A stretch of DNA of 13,989 nucleotides from contig JAEWOQ010000203.1 in the NCBI GenBank assembly GCA_023460875.1, positions 1 to 13,989 on the forward strand, in the 5' to 3' direction. Below the pieces are notes generated by a model. The model was not told the origin of the DNA. It saw only the letters and a program-made list of their open reading frames with translations, and searched no databases. How positions within the stretch are numbered: the stretch's first letter is position 1; every line of letters starts with the position of its first letter. The DNA comes from Pseudomonadota bacterium. Lineage in GTDB: Bacteria > Myxococcota_A > Polyangia > Polyangiales > Polyangiaceae. The translations under genes and the position numbers were made by a program. This document shows positions 1 to 6,233 of this stretch, piece by piece.

Positions 1-1
1 G

Positions 2-1279
2 GTGGGGGGTGGCCCGCGGTGGGCGCGTGCTCGCCCGCGGGCGCTCCGAAGGGGGGGCGGCCGCGGCGGGAGGCGAGGGGGTGTCGCTGCCGTCGGCGGA
101 CGCGGGGCTCCCTGGGGCGAGGGGGACGCCGTCGGTGGCCAGTCGTCGCCGCATCACCACCTCGGCGAGGTCCGAGTGGCGCCCGAGACAGAGCAGGACG
201 TCGCCTGCGAGGACCCGCTGGTCTCCACGAGGGTTCATGAGCACCTCGCCGCCGCGCGTGATGCTGAGCACCTGGATGCCCGCGTCGCGCAGGCCGCTCT
301 CACGCAGGGTGACCTTGGCCAGGGTGCTCCGGCGCCCCACGCGGATCTCGGCGATCTCGTGCCCGCTGCCGAGCTTCAGTCGTTGCCGGAGATCGACCTC
401 CGGGAAGCGCACGTGCGCCTCCGCGTGCTCGACGATGGCGCCAGCGACGTCGACCCCGGTCGCCAGCTCGACCCCCTCCAGACCAGGTGAGGAGTTCACC
501 TCGAGCACCTGGGGCCCCTCGTGGGTCTCGAGCATGTCCACGCCCGCGACCGCGAGCCCGAGCACCTGCGCGGCGCGCAGCGCCGTAGCCTCGTAGGTGG
601 ACGTCAGCTGAACGGGCTCTGCCTGACCGCCCCGATGCAAGTTGCTGCGGAAGTCGTCTCCGGCGGCGCGACGACGCATGGCCGCCACGACGCGCCCGCC
701 GACGACGACCGCGCGGACGTCGCGGCCCTTGCTCTCGGAGACGAAGCGCTGAATGAGGACGTTCTGCTTCGCGCCCTGCAAGGCGCTGATCATCGACTCG
801 GCGGTCCGCGCCGTCTCCGCCAGGATCACGCCGTTGCCCTGGGTGCCCTCGAGCAGCTTGATGATGACCGGCGCTCCGCCCACTCGGGAGATGGCGGGGA
901 GGATCTCTTCGGGCTGACGCACGAAGGCGGTGGGAGCGATGCCGATGCCGTGCCTGCTCAGCACCTGCAGCGCATGGAGCTTGTCCCGCGACATGGTGAT
1001 GGCGCGCGAGGAGGTCACCACGTAGGTGCCCATCTGCTCGAACTGACGCACCGCCGCGGTGCCGTAGAACGTCGCGGACGCTCCGATGCGGGGGATCACG
1101 GCGTGGAACGTGCCCAGGGGCTTCCCGGCGTAATACAGGCGCGGCCGCGACGTCTCGAGGGACACGCTGAGGGCATAGGTGTCGAGCACACGGACCGTGT
1201 GTCCGCGGTCCAGGACCGCCTGACGCAGCCGACGCGTGCTGTAGCAGCCGCGCTCCCGTGAAATGATCGCGAACTTCAC
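2..1279 (-). CDS. rimK: RimK-type alpha-L-glutamate ligase with C-terminal RCK_C (TrkA-C)-like domain, partial at left edge
   Basis: An ATP-grasp ligase of the RimK family; E. coli RimK adds glutamates to the C-terminus of ribosomal protein S6. The start is GTG at 1279, chosen because the protein then begins VKFAIISRERGCYSTRRL like family members; no strong Shine-Dalgarno is visible. The N-terminal domain (1-95) carries PRIGASATFYGTAAVRQFE. The ATP-grasp core (96-290) has SRDK (K100), IKLLEGTQGNGV (140-151) and SNLHRGG (212-218). The likely Mg ligands are D248, E260 and N262, in VDML and LEVNSSPGLEG. Classical RimK is about 300 residues. Here residues 301-378 form an extra domain resembling RCK_C/TrkA-C (EIRVGRRSTLAKVTLRESGL, then VLAGDVLLCLG). 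A low-complexity Ala/Pro/Arg tail runs off the window at codon 426, so the stop is unseen. The enzyme family is certain. The substrate (S6 or another acceptor) is inferred, and the RCK_C assignment is by pattern. Confidence 0.9.
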   Translation of the reverse strand, partial: MKFAIISRERGCYSTRRLRQAVLDRGHTVRVLDTYALSVSLETSRPRLYYAGKPLGTFHAVIPRIGASATFYGTAAVRQFEQMGTYVVTSSRAITMSRDKLHALQVLSRHGIGIAPTAFVRQPEEILPAISRVGGAPVIIKLLEGTQGNGVILAETARTAESMISALQGAKQNVLIQRFVSESKGRDVRAVVVGGRVVAAMRRRAAGDDFRSNLHRGGQAEPVQLTSTYEATALRAAQVLGLAVAGVDMLETHEGPQVLEVNSSPGLEGVELATGVDVAGAIVEHAEAHVRFPEVDLRQRLKLGSGHEIAEIRVGRRSTLAKVTLRESGLRDAGIQVLSITRGGEVLMNPRGDQRVLAGDVLLCLGRHSDLAEVVMRRRLATDGVPLAPGSPASADGSDTPSPPAAAAPPSERPRASTRPPRATPH

Positions 1280-1582
1280 CTGACGTGTTCTCGCTGGCTG
1301 GGTGAGCTGTGGGCGTCGCCCCGGCGCGGGGCAGGGCTGCAGTACGGACCATCGCCTGCCCCCGAAAGTGGAGGGGCGGCGGCGGCAAGTCTGACGTGGA
1401 ACGAGACCGGAATCGAGAGCAATCGGGAGGGCCGGTCAGCGCGCGCGGACGCCGATGTGCGGCTGCGGGGGTGGACCGCGCGCTCGTCGGTCGTCCGTTT
1501 TACGCGGCGCGCGTTCGCCCTTGACAGGAGCGCGCCAGCGTAGCCGTCGACGTCGCGCCAAGACGGCCGTCGATGGCCGCGC
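1280..1582. other. Intergenic spacer between the DUF2325-like gene and rimK
   Basis: This 303-nt spacer lies between two minus-strand genes. No coding frame with family resemblance is visible on either strand. It should hold the minus-strand promoter of rimK, but I cannot pick a convincing -35/-10 pair. A 10-bp palindrome GACGGCCGTC lies at 1562-1571, about 12 nt past the upstream gene's stop. It has no T-tract and is only a weak terminator candidate. Confidence 0.5.
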
Positions 1583-2401
1583 TCAGGTCGCCCGCGCGGC
1601 GAGCTGCTCTTCGATGTTCGCGAGGGCGCGCCGGATGGACGCCGCGCCCCCTTTGCCGGCGAAGCCGACGGGGACGCCCGCGGCGCGCGCGGCGGACACC
1701 AGGGGATCGGTGTGTTTGTGTTGGACCGCGCGATCCAGGATCACCAAGGCGACGACCCGACCTTGGCGGATGCGCTGCGGCAAGTTACCGATGGCGTGGG
1801 CGCCGCCGCTCCCCGTGTCGACCCACTCCGTCTGGGGTAAGACGCCCTCGGGGATCGCCTCGGGCTTCTGGCGGCCCGCGAGCGCGCCGATCACCACGAG
1901 CTTTCGTGTGCCGAGGGCCGCGAGGTGGGGGAGGGGAGCGCCTGCTGTCGAGGGCGCGGCGACGCTGTTAGAGCTCGCGGCGCTGCGAGGCTTCGCGTCC
2001 GGCGCCGCCGGAGGGCTCGCTGCCGGAAGGCTCGCTGCTGGAAGGCTCGCCGCTGAAGGGGGCGCCGGGGGAGGCGCCGCGGGCGCTCGGGCCTCCCGAA
2101 GCTCGGTGAGCTCCGGGAGCGCCAGCACCGCCTGGTGGAGGTGTCGCGCCGCCGTCTCGGGGCTCAAGCCCGCGAGCTGGGGGCTCCGCAGCGCGTGATC
2201 TCTCGCGAACTCGACGACGACGCGCTCCTCGACGGCGCGCCGGTAAGCTGCGACCGCCGACTCCAGCCGCTGGACGCGCCCCAGGGCGTCCCTCCTGCGC
2301 AGGCCGAGGGCGCTCTGTAGCTCCGCGAGCATCAGGTCGATGGGCGACGCTGGGGCACCGGGGCCGTCTGCGGGGGGCTGCCCCGAGGGCGGTGTTTTCA
2401 T
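1583..2401 (-). CDS. Hypothetical protein with DUF2325-like C-terminal domain
   Basis: A 272-residue protein counted from ATG at 2401 (MKTPPSGQPPADG). The frame stays open upstream to a GTG at 2542, but the extra 47 codons are low complexity and would cover most of the recN promoter region. Neither start has a clear Shine-Dalgarno. Residues 20-104 look like a helical bundle (LMLAELQSALGLRRRDAL). Residues 105-163 are an Ala/Pro/Ser linker containing a repeated ASLPA unit. Residues 165-266 resemble the DUF2325 fold: a beta start KLVVIGA, WVDTG, then AARAAGVPVGFAGKGG and SIRRAL at the end. DUF2325 has no established biochemical role that I know of, so no function is assigned. It is cytoplasmic by appearance, with no signal peptide or membrane segment. 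It is divergent from recN with a 167-nt spacer, which could imply shared regulation. The domain call is from pattern memory only. Confidence 0.7.
   Translation of the reverse strand: MKTPPSGQPPADGPGAPASPIDLMLAELQSALGLRRRDALGRVQRLESAVAAYRRAVEERVVVEFARDHALRSPQLAGLSPETAARHLHQAVLALPELTELREARAPAAPPPAPPSAASLPAASLPAASPPAAPDAKPRSAASSNSVAAPSTAGAPLPHLAALGTRKLVVIGALAGRQKPEAIPEGVLPQTEWVDTGSGGAHAIGNLPQRIRQGRVVALVILDRAVQHKHTDPLVSAARAAGVPVGFAGKGGAASIRRALANIEEQLAARAT
2010..2054. repeat. 15-bp tandem repeat, three copies, inside the DUF2325-like gene
   Basis: Three consecutive 15-bp units: GGAGGGCTCGCTGCC, GGAAGGCTCGCTGCT and GGAAGGCTCGCCGCT. Being a multiple of three, they encode in-frame ASLPA-type pentapeptides in the protein's flexible linker. 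Copy-number change would lengthen or shorten the linker without a frameshift. Confidence 0.85.
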
Positions 2402-2504
2402 CGTGATTGCATCTTGCAAGGCCCGCGGCTGGTCGTCGAGGGGCGGGAGCTCGTCGGCCGCCGAATCCCGGGGGCCGCGGGCGGGCCTGGGGGATGACGA
2501 GGTA

Positions 2505-2518
2505 TGTCCGATCGGACA
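2505..2518. promoter_or_regulatory. 14-bp perfect palindrome upstream of recN, candidate operator
   Basis: TGTCCGATCGGACA reads identically on both strands and lies in the divergent spacer, 50 nt before the recN start and 103 nt before the start of the DUF2325-like gene. It fits the form of a dimeric repressor site. RecN is SOS-controlled in many bacteria, but this sequence does not match the LexA boxes I know (E. coli CTG-N10-CAG, alphaproteobacterial GTTC-N7-GTTC). The regulator is therefore unknown. Confidence 0.45.
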
Positions 2519-2568
2519 ATCTCCGTCAGTTCCACGAGGCACGGGCCCGGAGCATCTTCGTTGACGTC

Positions 2569-4254
2569 ATGCTCAGCCACCTCACCATCCGAGATCTCGC
2601 CGTCATCGAAGAAGCCTGCCTCGAGCTCAGCCCCGGTCTGAACGTGCTCACCGGGGAAACGGGCGCGGGAAAGTCGGTGATCGTCGACGCCCTGGAGCTG
2701 CTGCGCGGCGCGCCTCGCCCTCGGGCGAGGGTGCGGGAGGGCGCGGCGACGGGCAGCGTCGAGGCGCAGTTCTTGCCGAGCCCCGAGGCCCGGGGTCGCT
2801 TGCAGCCGCTCCTCGAGAAGTACGATCTGCGGCTGCAAGACGAGCTCATCCTCGGGCGTCGCCTCGAGGCGGGAGGCAGGACGCGCAGCTATGTGCAGGG
2901 GCGCCTGGTGCCCAGACACGTGCTCGCGGAGGTGGGGGAGGAGCTCGTCGAGATCTGCGGTCAGCACGAGTCCCACTCCCTCCGTTCCCCCGCCGCGCAG
3001 CTGGCGGCGCTCGACCGGTTCGCTGGTCTCGGGGCGGACATGGAGCGGTTCGCGGTCGTCTATGCGAGCGCGAGGTCCGTCGCGGCGCGCCTCGACGCCG
3101 CCATCGAGCGACGGCGGAGCGCCGCGGCCCGTCGGGAGCTCGTCGAGTTCCAGCTCGCGGAGCTGTCGACCTGCGCGAGCTTCGACTACCGGGAGGGGCG
3201 GCGCCGTCTGGACCTGGCCGAGTCCGCCGCCCAGCTGGAGGCCCTCGCGACCGAGATCCAGCAGCTGCTCGAGGACGGGGAGGGGGCGGCCGCGGAGCGC
3301 CTCGGCTGGCTCCTCAAGCGGACGAGCCTGCTGGCGAAGGACCCAGCGTGGGCGGCGGACCCTCAGCTGAGCGTCCTCGAGGGGTGTCTGCTCCGGGCCC
3401 TGGACGGGGTGCAGGAGGCGTCGCGGGTGGCGGCCGCCTTGATGGCGCGAGAATGTCCCGACGCGGGCGAGCTCGACCGGCTGAACCAGCAGCTGGCGGA
3501 GATCGAGCGCCTCGCCCGCAAGCATCGTCGCGCGCCCGAGGAGTTGAGCGCCTTCGCCGCGGAGCTCGGCGAAGAGCTCGCGCGTTTCCAGGATCTCGAA
3601 GAGGAGCTCCCGGAGCTCGAGCGGGAGGCAGCCGCCCTCCAGGAGCAAGCGGAGCAAGCGGCGGCTGCGCTGCACGAGCGGCGCGTGCGAGGAGCCCGCC
3701 TGTTGGAGGCCGCTGTCGCGCAGGAGTTGGCCCTGCTCTGCCTGCCAGGGGCTGCCCTGGGCGTGCAGGTGCAGGGAGCGCCCCTCTCGTCGTCGGGCGC
3801 GACCCAGGTCGAGCTGCAGTTCTCCGGTAACCCGGGGCATCCAGCCGCCCCCCTGGGCCGCGTGGCGTCGGGGGGAGAGCTCTCGCGGGTGCTGCTCGCC
3901 CTCAAGGTGGCCTCTCGCCACGGCCAGGGGACCGCGGTGTTCGACGAGATCGACGCGGGGGCAGGGGGACACGTCGCCGAGCGCATCGGGGAGCGCCTGC
4001 GCCACGCGGCCCGGGCGGCCCAGGTCATTTGCGTCACCCACTGGCCGCAGGTGGCCGCCTTCGCGGATGCCCACTGGGTGGTAAGCAAGTCCGGAGCCAT
4101 CGCCGCGACCGACGTCAGGCGGGTGGAGGGGGACGAGCGCCTGGACGAGTTGTCGCGTATGTTGGGAGGAAGGCGTCGTTCTGCCCGGAGCCACGCGGCG
4201 CACCTGCTGGAGCTGGCGCTCCAAACCACCACGGCGGCCGAGCGGGCCGCCTGA
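2569..4254 (+). CDS. recN: DNA repair protein RecN
   Basis: An SMC-like ATPase acting in double-strand-break repair and sister-chromatid cohesion with RecA, in the cytoplasm on DNA. It has 561 residues, the usual family length of about 550-560. The ATG at 2569 was chosen because the protein then begins MLSHLTIRDLAVIEE, the conserved RecN N-terminus. In-frame codons upstream are not RecN-like, and no good Shine-Dalgarno precedes the start. Walker A is GETGAGKS (29-36). The middle (about 150-400) is a Glu/Leu/Ala/Arg-rich coiled-coil region. The C-terminal ATPase half has the signature ASGGELSRVLLALK (SGGELS at 434-439) and Walker B VFDEIDAG (457-464). These are followed by GGHVAERIGERLR and the H-motif VICVTHWPQVAAFAD. 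All key residues are intact. The gene is divergent from the DUF2325-like gene. The 14-bp palindrome in front of it may be its operator. Confidence 0.97.
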   Translation: MLSHLTIRDLAVIEEACLELSPGLNVLTGETGAGKSVIVDALELLRGAPRPRARVREGAATGSVEAQFLPSPEARGRLQPLLEKYDLRLQDELILGRRLEAGGRTRSYVQGRLVPRHVLAEVGEELVEICGQHESHSLRSPAAQLAALDRFAGLGADMERFAVVYASARSVAARLDAAIERRRSAAARRELVEFQLAELSTCASFDYREGRRRLDLAESAAQLEALATEIQQLLEDGEGAAAERLGWLLKRTSLLAKDPAWAADPQLSVLEGCLLRALDGVQEASRVAAALMARECPDAGELDRLNQQLAEIERLARKHRRAPEELSAFAAELGEELARFQDLEEELPELEREAAALQEQAEQAAAALHERRVRGARLLEAAVAQELALLCLPGAALGVQVQGAPLSSSGATQVELQFSGNPGHPAAPLGRVASGGELSRVLLALKVASRHGQGTAVFDEIDAGAGGHVAERIGERLRHAARAAQVICVTHWPQVAAFADAHWVVSKSGAIAATDVRRVEGDERLDELSRMLGGRRRSARSHAAHLLELALQTTTAAERAA

Positions 4255-4297
4255 GGCGTGCTTTTCCTGCGTCCGAGCTGGCATCGCGCTTTGGGCC

Positions 4298-4306
4298 TGC
4301 TAGCGT
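4298..4306 (+). promoter_or_regulatory. Possible extended -10 element (TGCTAGCGT) for the ABC-F gene
   Basis: TGCTAGCGT lies 44 nt after the recN stop, with a poor -35 candidate TGGCAT at 4279-4284 and a 16-nt spacer. It matches 7 of 9 positions with TGCTAAGGT found just upstream of the histidine kinase gene on the other strand. If used, it would give the ABC-F mRNA a leader of roughly 150 nt. This is a pattern inference only. Confidence 0.3.
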
Positions 4307-4406
4307 CCGGCCCCTACGAGCGGGTGCCCGGCCCTCGAATCCATCAGTGACCGTCCGTCGATCCTGGTGTCGATGGGCGCTGTGGGGCCCATCCGCAGGA
4401 ACGGCG

Positions 4407-4426
4407 GCGCTGGCGACCGCCAGCGC
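4407..4426 (+). other. GC-rich stem-loop in the ABC-F leader
   Basis: GCGCTGGC-GACC-GCCAGCGC forms a perfect 8-bp stem with a 4-nt loop, 35 nt before the start codon. No T-tract follows, so it is not an ordinary intrinsic terminator. It could be a leader structure that affects translation, or it may only reflect high GC content. Confidence 0.4.
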
Positions 4427-4461
4427 GGCGCGCCGCGCCCGGACAGAGCGAGGAACCCAAG

Positions 4462-6075
4462 ATGATCACGGTCAATGACGTCTCCATGAACTTCGGCGGC
4501 CAGGTGCTGTTCGAGAACGTACATGTCACCTTCAACAAGGGGGAGAGGTACGGCCTGACGGGCCCGAACGGATCCGGTAAGTCGACGTTCATGAAGATCC
4601 TCTCGGGGGATCTAGAGTCGATGTCCGGTCACGTGGTCCGGCCGAAGAAGTTCGGCGTGCTGCGTCAGGATCACTACCAGTACGAGTCCACCCGCATCAT
4701 CGACGCGGTGATGATGGGCAACGGCAACCTGTGGAAGGCGATGAGCGAGAAGGAGGTCCTGCTCGCCAAGGGGGATCAGCTCACCGACGACGACGGCGTC
4801 CGCTTGGCGGAGCTCGAGATGACCATCGGCGAAGAGGACGGCTACACCGCCGAGGCGGAGGCGGCGTCCTTGCTCGAGGGGCTCGGCATCCCCGAAGAGC
4901 TCCACGAGGAGACCCTCAGCGTCCTCACCGGAGGAGACAAGGTCCGCGTCCTGTTGGCGCAGGCGCTCTTCGGCAGGCCCGAGGCGCTCCTCCTCGACGA
5001 GCCCACCAACGCGCTCGACATCGCGAGCATCCGCTGGCTCGGGGAGTTCCTGCAGGGCTACGACGGCTCTTTGGTCGTGATCAGCCACGATCGGCACTTC
5101 CTGAACGAGGTGACGACCAAGATCGCCGACATCGACTACGAGACCATCATCGTCTACCCCGGCAACTACGACGACATGGTCGAGGCCAAGGCGGAGGCGC
5201 GCTCGAGCCTCGAGACCGCGAACGACGCGCGGAAGAAGAAGATCGAGGGGCTCCAGGAGTTCGTGCAGCGCTTCCGGGCTGGATCGCGGGCGAGCCAGGT
5301 GCGCTCGCGGGAGAAGCAGCTGGAGCGGGAGAAGCAGGAGCTGAACAACCTCAAGCGCTCGAACATCGCGCGCCCCTTCATTCGCTTCGAGCAGAAGCGC
5401 AACTCGGGAAAGCAGGTCCTGAACATCGAGATGCTCGAGAAGGCGTTCGGCGACAAAGTCATCTGCGAGCGGTTCAACCTGAGCGTCGCCCGCGGGGACA
5501 AGATCGCGATCGTCGGTCCCAACGGCATCGGCAAGACCACGATGATCAAGATGCTCAAGGGCGACGTCGAGCCGGACTCCGGCAAGATCGAGTGGGGGTA
5601 TGAGGCGCAGATCGGCTACATGCCCCAGGACCACGGCGAGGAGATCGAGAAGAGCGACATGAGCGCTCACAAGTGGCTGTGGCAGTGGAACGACCACGCG
5701 GACGAGGAGAACCTGCGCGCTCTGTTCGGCCGGTTGCTCTTCAGTAAGGACGAGCCGCTCAAACCCACGAAGGTGCTGTCGGGTGGCGAGACCGTGCGCC
5801 TGCTGCTCGCCAAGTTGATGATCACGCAGCCCAACGTGCTCCTGCTGGATGAGCCCACCAACCACCTCGATCTCGAGGCCATCCGCTCGCTCACCATCGG
5901 GATGGCGCAGTTCGAGGGGACGATCGTCTTCGTGACGCACGATCGGCACATGGTGTCCCGCGTGGCGAACCGTGTGATCGAGATGAGCGCCGAGGGAGTG
6001 CGCGAGCTCAGCCCGCGCCAGTTCGACGAGGGCGACTTCCTCGTGGGCTACGGCCGGAAGAAGCCCGCGGCCTGA
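4462..6075 (+). CDS. ABC-F family ATPase, YbiT-like
   Basis: A 537-residue protein with two ABC domains and no membrane segments. ABC-F proteins bind the ribosomal E site and modulate translation; the role of the YbiT branch is less settled. The ATG at 4462 is preceded by AGGA at 4451-4454. Domain 1 has Walker A GPNGSGKS (34-41), a variant signature LTGGD (155-159), Walker B LLLDEPTNALD (176-186) and H209. The linker (about 236-310) is charged and helical and ends in NIARPFIRFEQ, as in YbiT. Domain 2 has Walker A GPNGIGKT (352-359), signature LSGGE (439-443), Walker B LLLDEPTNHLD (460-470) and H493. Length, the N-terminus (VSMNFG..LFENV) and GRLLFSKD all match E. coli YbiT (about 530 residues) better than EttA or Uup. 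In domain 1, Ala replaces the usual His/Asn of EPTNxLD. It stands alone, 207 nt after recN and convergent with the kinase gene. Confidence 0.93.
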   Translation: MITVNDVSMNFGGQVLFENVHVTFNKGERYGLTGPNGSGKSTFMKILSGDLESMSGHVVRPKKFGVLRQDHYQYESTRIIDAVMMGNGNLWKAMSEKEVLLAKGDQLTDDDGVRLAELEMTIGEEDGYTAEAEAASLLEGLGIPEELHEETLSVLTGGDKVRVLLAQALFGRPEALLLDEPTNALDIASIRWLGEFLQGYDGSLVVISHDRHFLNEVTTKIADIDYETIIVYPGNYDDMVEAKAEARSSLETANDARKKKIEGLQEFVQRFRAGSRASQVRSREKQLEREKQELNNLKRSNIARPFIRFEQKRNSGKQVLNIEMLEKAFGDKVICERFNLSVARGDKIAIVGPNGIGKTTMIKMLKGDVEPDSGKIEWGYEAQIGYMPQDHGEEIEKSDMSAHKWLWQWNDHADEENLRALFGRLLFSKDEPLKPTKVLSGGETVRLLLAKLMITQPNVLLLDEPTNHLDLEAIRSLTIGMAQFEGTIVFVTHDRHMVSRVANRVIEMSAEGVRELSPRQFDEGDFLVGYGRKKPAA

Positions 6076-6099
6076 ACCAGGCCTGAGCCAGCGAGCGGC

Positions 6100-6164
6100 C
6101 CTGCGCGTCGCCGGGCCGCGTCGTTGGGCCGCGTCGCAGGGCGGCTTCGCAGGGCCGCGTCGCT
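6100..6164. repeat. 13-bp tandem repeat, four clear units plus one degenerate
   Basis: Four head-to-tail 13-bp units start at 6113, 6126, 6139 and 6152. They are GGGCCGCGTCGTT, GGGCCGCGTCGCA, GGGCGGCTTCGCA and GGGCCGCGTCGCT. A degenerate fifth unit at 6100-6112 keeps only CGCGTCG in register. The array lies between the stop codons of two convergent genes. An inverted copy follows at 6176-6188. Confidence 0.85.
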
Positions 6165-6188
6165 CGGTGATGCTGAACGACGCGGCCC
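6152..6188. terminator. Hairpin at the convergent ABC-F / histidine kinase junction, likely bidirectional terminator
   Basis: GGGCCGCGTCG (6152-6162) pairs perfectly with CGACGCGGCCC (6178-6188) across a 15-nt loop. It lies 76 nt past the ABC-F stop and 45 nt past the kinase stop. The first repeat unit (6113-6125) pairs even better with the inverted copy, 13 bp against AACGACGCGGCCC, so alternative foldings exist. No T-tract is present on either strand, so intrinsic termination is uncertain. Confidence 0.5.
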
Positions 6189-6233
6189 GCGTGCGGCGGA
6201 CCCTCGCCGGTCGGGCGCTCGTGCGCGGAGGAC

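Noticed and set aside
300..1388. A 362-codon minus-strand frame across the rimK region
   Set aside because: It is out of frame with the clear RimK homologue read from GTG 1279; its product is Arg/Gly/His-rich without motifs.
1521..1526. TTGACA on the plus strand, a perfect -35 consensus
   Set aside because: No -10 at proper spacing and no plus-strand gene downstream; both flanking genes are on the minus strand.
2402..2542. N-terminal extension of the DUF2325-like protein to a GTG at 2542
   Set aside because: The extra 47 residues are low complexity, would swallow the recN promoter region and palindrome, and have no better ribosome binding site.
2562..2569. TGACGTCA palindrome at the recN start
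   Set aside because: Only 8 bp, overlaps the start codon, and is expected by chance in a window of this size.
2398..4284. A 628-codon open frame on the minus strand, longer than recN itself
   Set aside because: It lies antisense to an intact RecN with all ATPase motifs. Its translation is Arg/Leu/Gln-rich with no recognisable domain, the usual antisense shadow in GC-rich DNA.
4612..5949. A 445-codon minus-strand frame inside the ABC-F gene
   Set aside because: It is the antisense shadow of a fully conserved two-domain ATPase, with a Leu/Val/Asp-rich product and no domain.
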